DNA of 33,102 nt from Candidatus Rokuibacteriota bacterium (GTDB taxonomy: Bacteria > Methylomirabilota > Methylomirabilia > Rokubacteriales > CSP1-6), in the NCBI GenBank assembly GCA_016866775.1, contig VGLJ01000055.1:1-33102 (forward strand). The letters run 5' to 3'. Position 1 is the stretch's first letter, and every line of letters begins with the position of its first letter. Shown piece by piece: positions 1-7,136 of the stretch. The position numbers and the translations under genes were made by a program. A model generated the notes under the pieces. That model saw only the letters and a list, made by a program, of their open reading frames with translations. It searched no databases and had not been told where the DNA came from.

Positions 1-1
1 G

Positions 2-355
2 CCGGACGGACCGCGAGGGCCACGCCAGCGCGTACAGCCCGGGCTGGCAGCGCTCGCGGCGCTGACCGGCGCGCCCGTCGTGCCGCTCGCGTTCGCCGCG
101 CGCCCCGCGCGACGACTCCACACGTGGGACGCGTTCCTGATCCCGGCGCCGTTCGCGCGATGCGCGGTCGTGTTCGGCGAGGCGGTCTGCGTCCGCCGCG
201 ACGAGGACCGCGCGGCGGCGACTGAACGGCTGGAGCGCGCGCTCGAGAGCGTGACCACGCGAGCCGATACGGCAGTCGCGGAGGGCGGGGATTCACTCCC
301 GGCCCGCAGCGAGGGGGGCATGGGGGGTGCGTCTCGCACCCCCCATGTGAAATGA
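2..355 (+). CDS. DUF374 lysophospholipid acyltransferase-like protein, C-terminal part (5' end outside window)
   Basis: The open frame runs in from the left edge; I read it from base 2, and the true start lies upstream. The first residues include a PDGPRGP motif, the DUF374 counterpart of the FPEGTR motif of glycerolipid acyltransferases. They are followed by GAPVVPLAFAA and a W-D-x-F-L-I-P-x-P-F block typical of the family. DUF374 proteins are acyl-CoA/ACP-dependent acyltransferases, and from memory the family includes LpxJ-type lipid A late acyltransferases. Because waaA and lpxK follow directly, a late acyl transfer to lipid A at the inner membrane is a reasonable inference. The last ~28 residues do not look like family sequence: they are encoded by a palindromic repeat (271-346). 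The stop overlaps the waaA ATG (ATGA). Family call secure; substrate inferred. Confidence 0.85.
   Translation, partial: PDGPRGPRQRVQPGLAALAALTGAPVVPLAFAARPARRLHTWDAFLIPAPFARCAVVFGEAVCVRRDEDRAAATERLERALESVTTRADTAVAEGGDSLPARSEGGMGGASRTPHVK
271..346 (+). repeat. Two-hairpin G-run palindromic element, copy A
   Basis: It begins GGCAGTCGCGGAGGG. Hairpin 1 spans 283-305 (9-bp stem with one G-G mismatch, loop TTCAC). Hairpin 2 spans 320-346 (12-bp perfect stem, loop TCT). A GGGGGG-CAT-GGGGGG double G-run (312-327) overlaps its left arm. It matches copy B at 66 of 76 positions without gaps. It encodes the C-terminus of the DUF374 protein and ends five bases before the waaA ATG. Confidence 0.85.
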
Positions 356-1638
356 TCCTGCGTCCGATCTACACCGGCGCCGCTCTGGTCGCGCTCGCGA
401 CGGTCTACGCGCCCGCCGCGGCCGTGCGCAAGCTCACGCGGCGCGTCCCCATGCACCTGCGTGCGCGTCTGGGGCACGTCGGGCCGCTGCCGGGCCAGGG
501 GCCGCGCGCCTGGCTGCACGCGGTCTCGGTCGGCGAAGCCATCGCGGCGACGCCGCTGGTCGAAGGGCTGCGGCGGCGGTACCCGTCGCTGCCGCTCGTC
601 ATGACGACGGTGACCGAGACGGGCGCGACGGTCGTGCGCGACCGGTTCCAGGAGCACGCGACGCACCGCTTCTTCCCGCTCGACCTGCCGCGCCCCGCGC
701 GGCGCGCGGTCGCCGCGATCGATCCCGCCTTCCTCATCTGCATGGAGACCGAGCTCTGGCCGAATCTCTTCCGGACGCTCGCGCGCCGGCAGATTCCGGT
801 GATGATCGCCAACGGGCGGATCTCCGACCGCTCGTTCCGCCGCTACCAGCTCGTGCGCGGCTTCATGAAGGACGTGCTCAACGACGTGACGGTGTGCGCG
901 ATGCGCTCCGCCGAGGACGCGCGACGCATCATCGCGCTCGGCGCGCGCCCCGAGCGCGTCTTCGTCACCGGGAACGTGAAGCACGAGGCGGGCGACGATC
1001 CCGCCGGCGCCGCGGATCTCTGGCGCCGCCTGCTCGGTGTGCCCGACGGGCGGCCGGTGTGGATCGCGGGCAGCACGCACCGGGGCGAAGAGGAAGCGGT
1101 GCTCGACGCGCACACCGCCGCGCGTCGCCGCTTCCCGGACCTGACGCTCGTGCTGGCCCCGCGCCACCCCGAGCGCGTGCCCGAGATCGTGGAGCTGCTC
1201 ACCGCGCGCGGCGAGATCGCCGTCCGGCGCAGCGAGCTGCCGCGGCCCAAGCGGTCGGACGCCGTCATCCTCCTCGACACGGTCGGCGAGCTCGCGCAGC
1301 TCTACACCGTCGCCGACGTCGTCTTCGTGGGCGGCTCGCTCGTGGAGTCCGGCGGCCACAACATGCTGGAGCCCGCGGCGCGCGGCAAGCCGGTGCTGCT
1401 CGGGCCGCACAACGAGAACTTCCGCGAGTCGGCGGAGCTCCTGCTGGCGTGCGGCGCCGCGACGAACGTGCGCAATGCGCTCGAGCTCGGCGGCGAGCTC
1501 ACGGCACTCCTCGCCGATCGCGACCTGCGCGAGCGTCTGGGCACGTCGGGCCGCGCCGCGGTGGCCTCGCGTCACGGCGCCGTCCGCGAGACGCTCGACC
1601 TCGCGGCGAGGTTCCTCGCGTTTCCCGAGCGCGCATGA
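352..1638 (+). CDS. waaA: 3-deoxy-D-manno-octulosonic acid (Kdo) transferase
   Basis: WaaA/KdtA (GT30) transfers Kdo from CMP-Kdo to the lipid A precursor at the cytoplasmic face of the inner membrane. The 428-residue length is normal. Visible marks are a hydrophobic N-terminal anchor (about residues 5-25), the WLHAVSVGE motif whose Glu62 corresponds to the catalytic base, METELWPN, GSTHRGEEE and a C-terminal GGSLVESGGHN-LEPA-GKPVLLGPH block that forms the CMP-Kdo site. The ATG overlaps the previous stop by four bases, and a strong hairpin (320-346) ends only five bases before it, so translation is probably coupled. The lpxK start overlaps its own stop. Whether it adds one, two or more Kdo residues cannot be read from the sequence. 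Confidence 0.96.
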   Translation: MILRPIYTGAALVALATVYAPAAAVRKLTRRVPMHLRARLGHVGPLPGQGPRAWLHAVSVGEAIAATPLVEGLRRRYPSLPLVMTTVTETGATVVRDRFQEHATHRFFPLDLPRPARRAVAAIDPAFLICMETELWPNLFRTLARRQIPVMIANGRISDRSFRRYQLVRGFMKDVLNDVTVCAMRSAEDARRIIALGARPERVFVTGNVKHEAGDDPAGAADLWRRLLGVPDGRPVWIAGSTHRGEEEAVLDAHTAARRRFPDLTLVLAPRHPERVPEIVELLTARGEIAVRRSELPRPKRSDAVILLDTVGELAQLYTVADVVFVGGSLVESGGHNMLEPAARGKPVLLGPHNENFRESAELLLACGAATNVRNALELGGELTALLADRDLRERLGTSGRAAVASRHGAVRETLDLAARFLAFPERA

Positions 1639-2702
1639 GCACGCGCGGTGCCGCCGACCGTCTCGTGGCCGGCTGGGACGAGGGCTTCGGGGGCGCCACT
1701 GGAGTCGCGCTCGGGGCGGCCGCGGTCGCGTATCGCGGTCTCGTGCACGCGCGCGGCTGGCTCTACGGCCGCGGGGTCTTCCGTCCGCGCGAGCTGCCGT
1801 GCCCCGTCGTGTCGCTCGGCAACGTCACCGTCGGCGGGACGGGGAAGACGCCCGCGGTCGAGCTGGCCGTGCGCACGCTCGCGGAGCAGGGGCACCGGCC
1901 CGCGGTCGTGAGCCGCGGCTACGGCCGCAAGAGTCGCGGCGTTCACATCGTCGCCGACCTCGCGTCGATCCGTCTCAAGCCGGAGGACGCCGGGGACGAG
2001 CCGTTTCTCCTCGCGCGGCGGCTCCCGGGCGTGCCCGTCGTCGTGGGCGTCGACCGCTGGGCGGCCGCGCGCAGCGCGATCGACACGTGCGGCGCGACGG
2101 CGATCGTGCTCGACGACGGCTTCCAGCAGCGCACGCTCGCGACGACGCTCGACGTGGTGACCGCGCGCGCGCGCCGGCCGTGGGGCAACGGCCGCCTGCT
2201 GCCTGCCGGCCCGCTGCGCGAGCCGCTGCGCGCGCTCGCGCGCGCGGACCTCGTGGTCGCCGTCGGCGCCGCGACCACGGATGAAGTCGGCCCGGCGGTG
2301 GCGCGATGGGCGCCGCACGCGCCGATCGTCACCGCGACGCTCGAGCCGGTCGCGTGCTGGGAGGCGCGGCGCATGGAGGCCGTCCCGTTGACACGGCTCT
2401 CCGGCGCGCGCGTGGTGGCGTTCGCCGGGATCGCGGCGCCGGCGTCCTTCGCCGAGACGCTGCGCGAGCTCGACGTCGTCGGCGACGTGGTCGCGTTTCC
2501 CGATCACCACTGGTACACCGCGGACGACCTTCACGCGCTCGAGCGCCGCGCGGCCGGCGCGGACGCGCTGGTGACGACGGAGAAGGACTGGGTCCGGCTG
2601 CGGCACCTTCGTCCCGGACTCCCGCTGTACGTCGTCAGCGTCGCGCTGCGGCTCCTCGAGGGCGCGGAAACCTGGCGGCGCGCGTTCGAGCGATGTCGGT
2701 GA
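1635..2702 (+). CDS. lpxK: Tetraacyldisaccharide 4'-kinase
   Basis: LpxK phosphorylates the 4' position of the tetraacyldisaccharide 1-phosphate to make lipid IVA at the inner membrane. The start is the ATG overlapping the waaA stop (ATGA), giving 355 residues; upstream extension of the open frame is antisense-like shadow sequence within waaA. Seen: an N-terminal hydrophobic stretch (about 22-34), the Walker A GNVTVGGTGKT (62-72), SRGYGR, GDEP (120-123), the DDGFQ motif (160-164), LLPAGPLREP and a late TTEKDWVRL. All are LpxK signatures. The stop lies 10 bases inside the following heptosyltransferase gene. Identification is unambiguous. Confidence 0.96.
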   Translation: MSTRGAADRLVAGWDEGFGGATGVALGAAAVAYRGLVHARGWLYGRGVFRPRELPCPVVSLGNVTVGGTGKTPAVELAVRTLAEQGHRPAVVSRGYGRKSRGVHIVADLASIRLKPEDAGDEPFLLARRLPGVPVVVGVDRWAAARSAIDTCGATAIVLDDGFQQRTLATTLDVVTARARRPWGNGRLLPAGPLREPLRALARADLVVAVGAATTDEVGPAVARWAPHAPIVTATLEPVACWEARRMEAVPLTRLSGARVVAFAGIAAPASFAETLRELDVVGDVVAFPDHHWYTADDLHALERRAAGADALVTTEKDWVRLRHLRPGLPLYVVSVALRLLEGAETWRRAFERCR

Positions 2703-3757
2703 AACCCTCGGGCCGCGTGATCGTCCGCCTCCCGAACTGGCTCGGCGACACCGTGATGGCGGTGCCCGCGCTCCAGGCGCTGCGCGGAGGATGGCCCGAC
2801 GCGAGCGTGCTGCTCGCGGGGCCGTGGGCCGGCGTGCTTGCGGGCCAGGGGCTCGGCGACACGCTGGTGAGCTATCCGCGCGCGTGGCGCGGACGGCTCG
2901 CGACGGCCGACGCCGGGCGCGCGTTTCGTGGCGAGCTCGCGCTCCTCCTGCCGAACTCGTTCGAGGCCGCGCTGACCGCGCGGTACTGGGGCGCGCGGCG
3001 CCGCGTCGGCTTCGCGGTCGGCGGCCGATCGCTGCTGCTCACCGACCGTGTCGCGCCTCCGGCGCGTCTTCATCAGGTCGACGCGTACGCGCGCCTCGTC
3101 GAGCATCTCGGGCTCGCGGTCGCGACGCGCACGCCGTCGCTCGGGCCGCTGCCGGCGGACGGCGAGGCACGGACGCGCGCGCGTGCGCTGCTCGACGGCG
3201 CCGCTGCTCCGGCCGGTGGACCTCGAGTGGGCATCCATCTCGGCGCCGACTACGGGCCCGCGAAGCGGTGGCCGGTCCGCCGAGTGATCGAGGGATGCCG
3301 AGCGCTCGAAGCGGCCGGCCTCTCGCCGGTGCTGCTCGGCACGCCGCGCGAAGTCGCCGTCGCCGACGTGATCGCCGGCGCGACGGGCGCGCCGAGCCTC
3401 GCCGGGCGCGACGAGCCCGCGCTCCTGCCCGCGCTGCTGGTCGAGCTCGACGTGATCGTCGCGGGGGATACGGGTGTCGCCCACCTCGCGGCCGCGCTCG
3501 GCACGCCGGTCGTCGCGCTCTTCGGTCCGACGGATCCCGCGCTCACCGCGCCACGAGGCCCGGCGTCGGTGCTGACGCACCCGGTGCTGTGCGCGCCGTG
3601 TTTCTATCGCACGTGTCCGATCGAGCACCCGTGCCTCGACCGCATCACCGCCGACGAAGTGACGAAATCCGTGATTGGGGGGCTCGGGGGGCGCGGTGGT
3701 GCGGGCGGCGCGATTGGGGGGCTCGGGGGGCGCCCGGAGCCCCCCGACTTCAAATGA
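2693..3757 (+). CDS. waaF: ADP-heptose:LPS heptosyltransferase (GT9, WaaF-like)
   Basis: This GT9 enzyme adds L-glycero-D-manno-heptose from ADP-heptose to the LPS inner core. The N-terminus RLPNWLGDTVMAVPAL is the WaaF form of the motif, with Asp19 as likely catalytic base. The C-terminal half has GIHLGADYGPAKRWP, the AGDTGVAHLAAALGTPVVALFGPTDP nucleotide-sugar region and a CPIEHPCLDRI segment also typical of WaaF. The start ATG overlaps lpxK by 10 bases. The ~28 C-terminal residues (VIGGLGGRGGAGG...PDFK) are foreign to the family and are encoded by a tandem G-run repeat with a terminal hairpin (3674-3747). A second GT9 gene (10324-11322) looks like WaaC, so heptosyltransferase II is the better reading here. 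Confidence 0.88.
   Translation: MSVKPSGRVIVRLPNWLGDTVMAVPALQALRGGWPDASVLLAGPWAGVLAGQGLGDTLVSYPRAWRGRLATADAGRAFRGELALLLPNSFEAALTARYWGARRRVGFAVGGRSLLLTDRVAPPARLHQVDAYARLVEHLGLAVATRTPSLGPLPADGEARTRARALLDGAAAPAGGPRVGIHLGADYGPAKRWPVRRVIEGCRALEAAGLSPVLLGTPREVAVADVIAGATGAPSLAGRDEPALLPALLVELDVIVAGDTGVAHLAAALGTPVVALFGPTDPALTAPRGPASVLTHPVLCAPCFYRTCPIEHPCLDRITADEVTKSVIGGLGGRGGAGGAIGGLGGRPEPPDFK
3674..3747 (+). repeat. Tandem G-run element with hairpin, copy C
   Basis: ATTGGGGGGCTCGGGGGGCGC occurs twice in near-tandem (3674-3694 and 3713-3733; the first base of this 21-mer is shown for orientation only), 39 bases apart. The second copy runs into a 9-bp hairpin, TCGGGGGGC (3723-3731) with GCCCCCCGA (3739-3747). 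It resembles the right half of copies A and B (double G-run, then C-run). It encodes the heptosyltransferase tail and ends six bases before the next ATG. Confidence 0.75.
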
Positions 3758-4857
3758 CCGTCCTCCAGCTCGCCGCGAACCGCTGGTGGACCGGCAGCGC
3801 CGATCCCGTGATCCACCTCGTGACGGGCCTCTCGGCGCGCGGCCATCGCGTGCTGCTCGGCGTCGTGCGCGGCGATCGCTTCGAGGCGAAGGCGCGCGAG
3901 GCGGGCATCGAGCCGCTCGCGGGACTGGATCTCCAGCCGCGCGGGTGGCCCGTCCCGATCGTGCGCGATCTCGCCCGCCTGCGCGCGCTCGTCGCGCGGG
4001 AGCGCGTCGACGTCGTCCACGCGCATCACTCGCACGACCACTGGCTCGCGCGGCTCGCGACCCTGGGCCAGCGGCGCCGCGTGCCCCTCGTCCGCACGTT
4101 CCACAACGCCCGCGCGGTCAAGAGCGGCGCCGCGGCGCGCTGGCTGTACGGCGGCACCGCGGCGGTCTTCGCGGTCTCGCATGCCGTCGAGGCGCGATGT
4201 CGCGAGGTCGGGTTTCCCGCCGATCGCGTGGTGTGGACGCCCGGCGTCGCCGACACGGTGAGCTTCGGCCCGAACGGCGACGGCCGCGCGATCCGTGACG
4301 AGTTCGCGCTCGGGGACGCGCCCGTCGTCGTCACCGTGTCGCGGCTTGCCGCCAACCGCGGCCACGAGGCGCTCCTCACCGGCTTCAAGGCCCTGCTCGG
4401 GCGCCTCCCGCAGGCCCGCCTGCTCCTCGTGGGCAAGGGGGAGACGCGGCGGCACCTCGAGCATCTCGTCGACGATCTCGGGCTCGCGGGCGCCGCGATC
4501 TTCACCGGCTATCGCGATCGTGACCTGCCGGCCGTGCTCGCCGCGGCGGACTGCTTCGTGCTCATGGGCGCCGGTTCGGACGAGTCGTGTCGCGCGGCGC
4601 TCGAGGCGATGGCGGCGGCGCGCCCCGTCGTCGCGCGCCGCGTGGGCGCGCTGCCCGAGACGATCGTCGATGGAGAGACCGGACTCCTCCTCGCGGACGA
4701 CGGGGCGGAGGCGATCGCCGGCGCGCTCGCGCATGTCCTCGGTGATCGAGCGAAGGCGCGCGCGATGGGGGCCGCGGGGCGGCGACGCGCGGAGCAGACG
4801 TTCAGCGCGGCACGCGCGGTGTCGATCGTCGAGGACGTCTACCGGGCGATCGCGTGA
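3754..4857 (+). CDS. Glycosyltransferase family 4
   Basis: A 367-residue GT-B protein with an N-terminal acceptor domain (HLVTGLSARGHRVLLG, then a DVVHAHHSHDHWLA stretch) and a C-terminal GT1/GT4 domain. The latter contains VVVTVSRLAANRGHEALL, LLLVGKGETR and the E-x7-E block SDESCRAALEAM-AARPVVA-VGALPE. It should retain the donor-sugar anomeric configuration and act in the cytoplasm on LPS core or another surface glycan; the sugar cannot be told. The ATG overlaps the preceding stop (ATGA), six bases after the hairpin at 3723-3747. It is a recognisable paralogue of the next gene. Confidence 0.9.
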   Translation: MTVLQLAANRWWTGSADPVIHLVTGLSARGHRVLLGVVRGDRFEAKAREAGIEPLAGLDLQPRGWPVPIVRDLARLRALVARERVDVVHAHHSHDHWLARLATLGQRRRVPLVRTFHNARAVKSGAAARWLYGGTAAVFAVSHAVEARCREVGFPADRVVWTPGVADTVSFGPNGDGRAIRDEFALGDAPVVVTVSRLAANRGHEALLTGFKALLGRLPQARLLLVGKGETRRHLEHLVDDLGLAGAAIFTGYRDRDLPAVLAAADCFVLMGAGSDESCRAALEAMAAARPVVARRVGALPETIVDGETGLLLADDGAEAIAGALAHVLGDRAKARAMGAAGRRRAEQTFSAARAVSIVEDVYRAIA

Positions 4858-5969
4858 AGATCCTCCAGCTCGTCTCGTGTCGCGGCTGGTCGTCGGACGC
4901 ATACTGGGCGGCCCGCGTGACGCGCGAGCTCGAGCGGCGCGGTCACGAGGTGACGCTCGGCTGCCGCGCGGGCACCGAGGAGCGCGTCGCCGCGCGCGCG
5001 CGACGTGAAGGCGTCACGCGCCTGGCCACGTTCGATTTCGCCGGCGGACTCACGCCCCGCCGCGATGCCGCGGACGTGCGCCACCTGGCCCGCGCGCTGG
5101 CCGCGACCGACGTCGTCCACGTGCATCGAGGCAAGGAGCACTGGCTCGCCGCCGTCGCCAACCGCATCGGCCGCGCGCGCCGCCCGCTGGTGCGCACGCG
5201 GCACATCGTGCAGGCGGTACGCCCGCACGCCGGCAACCGCTGGCTCTACCGGCACGCCACCGACCTCGTGGTGACGGTGAGCGAAGCGATCCGCCGTCAG
5301 TACGTCGCCTCGCGGCTCGTGGCGCCGGGCCGGGTGATCGCGCTGCTCGGCGGCGCGGACGCCGAAGCGTTCCGGCCGCATGCGGCGGACCCGGCGCTGC
5401 GCGCGCGTCTCGGGGTCAACGACGGCACGCCGCTCATCGGCATGGTCGCCGGTCTCCGCGTGATGAAGGGGCACGCCGTCACCGTGGATGCCGCGGCGAC
5501 GTTGAAGGCGCGCGGGGTCGACGCGCACATCGTCTTCATCGGGCAGGGACGCTGGGAGGAGCGCGTTCGCCGCATGGTGAAGGAGCGCGGCCTCGACGAG
5601 CGGGTGACGCTCGCCGGCTTCGTCCCCGACGTCCCGGCGGCGATGGCGGCGCTCGACGTCGCGCTCTACGTGCCGCTGGAATCCGACGGCATGTCGCGCG
5701 TGGTCTTCGAGTATCTCGCCGCCGGCCGCGCGCTGGTCGCGGCGCGCACCGGCGTCGTCCCGGAGATCCTGCAGGACGGCGCGCACGCGCTGCTGGTTCC
5801 CGCGGGCGACGCGGCCGCGCTGGAGCATGCGCTCGGGCGCCTCGTCGCCGATGCGGCATTGCGCAACCGTCTCGGCGCGGCGGGGCGGCAGCTGGTCGAG
5901 TCGGAGTATTCTGGCGCGCGGCTTGCCGAACGCTTGGAAGAGCGCTATGCGGAACTACTCGATCACTGA
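4854..5969 (+). CDS. Glycosyltransferase family 4
   Basis: A 371-residue GT4 protein starting at a GTG that overlaps the previous stop (GTGA). N-terminal features are MKILQLVSCRGW, RGHEVTLGCRAG and a DVVHVHRGKEHWLAAVA segment. The catalytic half has a GMVAGLRVMKGHAV donor-binding strand, IVFIGQGRWEERV, and the E-x7-E region SDGMSRVVFEYLAAGRALVA followed by GVVPEIL. The N-terminal halves of this protein and the one before it align along their length (shared LQL, RGH-V-LG, DVVH-H, HWLA, PLVRT, RWLY), so they are tandem duplicates. Probably a core-sugar transferase; substrate unknown. Confidence 0.9.
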   Translation: MKILQLVSCRGWSSDAYWAARVTRELERRGHEVTLGCRAGTEERVAARARREGVTRLATFDFAGGLTPRRDAADVRHLARALAATDVVHVHRGKEHWLAAVANRIGRARRPLVRTRHIVQAVRPHAGNRWLYRHATDLVVTVSEAIRRQYVASRLVAPGRVIALLGGADAEAFRPHAADPALRARLGVNDGTPLIGMVAGLRVMKGHAVTVDAAATLKARGVDAHIVFIGQGRWEERVRRMVKERGLDERVTLAGFVPDVPAAMAALDVALYVPLESDGMSRVVFEYLAAGRALVAARTGVVPEILQDGAHALLVPAGDAAALEHALGRLVADAALRNRLGAAGRQLVESEYSGARLAERLEERYAELLDH

Positions 5970-5978
5970 GAAGGCAGA

Positions 5979-6012
5979 GCCCCCCTCAGAGTGAACCGCG
6001 AAGCCCCCCTCC
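5979..6012 (-). repeat. Degenerate C-run element spanning a start codon
   Basis: AGCCCCCCTC occurs at 5979-5988 and 6002-6011, flanking the GTG start of the third GT4 gene. On the minus strand it reads GGGGGGCTT, GGTTCACTC, GGGGGGCTC, which recalls the G-runs and TTCAC loop of copies A and B in a different order. It may be a decayed inverted copy; the relation is weak. Confidence 0.4.
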
Positions 6013-7136
6013 GGGTAAGTGTGCTCACCTTTGATTTTTCCGACAACGCCACCGGCCGCGCCGACCTCCTCGCGCGGCTGCTCGCGCCGCGCTACGACGT
6101 GCACGTCGTCGGCCCGCGCTTCGGTCCGGCGTTGTGGGGCCCCGCGCGCGCCGCGAAGATCGAGCGCCGCGAGGTCGAGGGCGCGCGCTATCCGCGCTTC
6201 GCCGGCCGGCTCGGCGCGCTCGCGCGCCTCGCCGACGGCGACATCCTCTACGCCTCGAAGCCGCGCGCGACCAGCTTCGGCGTCGGGCTCCTGGCGCGCC
6301 GGCAGCGGCGGCGGCCGCTCGTGCTCGACATCGACGATTGGGAGCTCGGCTTCTTCCTCCGGTCCGGCGCGTGGGGCACGGCCGGCCGCGCCGTGAACGT
6401 CTCCAACCCGAACGGCCTGCCCTGGACGTGGCTGATGGAGCGGCTCGTGCGGCGCGCCGATGCGCTCACGGTCGGCTCGCGCTTCCTCGAGCACCGTTTC
6501 GGCGGCACGTTGCTGCCGCACGTGCGCGACACCGAGGCATGGGATCCCGCGCACTACGACCGCGAGGCGACGCGCGCCATGCTCGGCGCCGGGAACCGGC
6601 GCGTGGTGATGTTCCTCGGGACGCCGCGCGGTCACAAGGGTGTCGACGACCTCGTGGCCGCGGTCGCGACGCTCGGCGCCGACGTCATGCTCGCGATCGT
6701 GGGCGCGGACCCGTCCGGCGGCGCCGCGCGCGGCTGGGCGAGCGTGCCCGCGGTGCGTGTGTTCGGGGAGATCGCGTTCGACGACATCCCGCGGTGGCTG
6801 ATCGGCGCCGACATCGTCGCGATCCCGCAGCGGGAGACCGCCGACACCGTGGGCCAGGTGCCCGCGAAGATCTTCGACGCCATGGCGCTCGCGCGCCCGA
6901 TCGTGTCGACGCGGGTCTCGATGATCCCCGAGATCCTGGAGGACTGCGGCGTCGTCGTCCCGCCGGGCGACGTCCCCGCGCTGGCGGCCGCGCTGCGCCG
7001 GCTGCTCGACGACCCCGCGGAGGCGTCCGCGCTCGGCCGTCGCGCGCGCGCCCGCTGCGAGGGCGAGTACAGCTTCCGCGCCGCCCGCGCGCGCCTCTTT
7101 CCGCTTTTCGAGCGCGTCGCGAAAGGGCGGCGGTGA
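5991..7136 (+). CDS. Glycosyltransferase family 4
   Basis: A 381-residue GT4 enzyme. The GTG at 5991 lies inside a small C-run repeat (5979-6012), so the first eight residues (MNREAPLR) may derive from the repeat; the conserved part begins at VSVLTFDFSDNATGRADLLARLL. An alternative GTG at 6021 would cut the first strand. The C-terminal domain shows VVMFLGTPRGHKGVDDLV, MLAIVGADPSGG and a late TVGQVPAKIFDAMALARPIV-TRVSMIPEIL block, with the E-x7-E motif in the variant VPAKIFDAM form. No clear Shine-Dalgarno sequence precedes the start. Donor and acceptor are unknown; the LPS context is the only guide. Confidence 0.88.
   Translation: MNREAPLRVSVLTFDFSDNATGRADLLARLLAPRYDVHVVGPRFGPALWGPARAAKIERREVEGARYPRFAGRLGALARLADGDILYASKPRATSFGVGLLARRQRRRPLVLDIDDWELGFFLRSGAWGTAGRAVNVSNPNGLPWTWLMERLVRRADALTVGSRFLEHRFGGTLLPHVRDTEAWDPAHYDREATRAMLGAGNRRVVMFLGTPRGHKGVDDLVAAVATLGADVMLAIVGADPSGGAARGWASVPAVRVFGEIAFDDIPRWLIGADIVAIPQRETADTVGQVPAKIFDAMALARPIVSTRVSMIPEILEDCGVVVPPGDVPALAAALRRLLDDPAEASALGRRARARCEGEYSFRAARARLFPLFERVAKGRR

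Noticed and set aside
320-346. The hairpins of copies A, B and C as rho-independent terminators
   Set aside because: No T-tract follows; each is followed at once by the start of a co-oriented gene, so termination would silence the operon.
271-355. Frameshift or assembly error as the source of the odd protein tails
   Set aside because: The unusual tails coincide with a DNA repeat also found elsewhere, downstream genes have intact starts, and no frame continues the family sequence.
3674-3747. CRISPR array, from the evenly spaced repeats
   Set aside because: Only two 21-base units with a short G-rich spacer, inside a coding frame; no cas genes.
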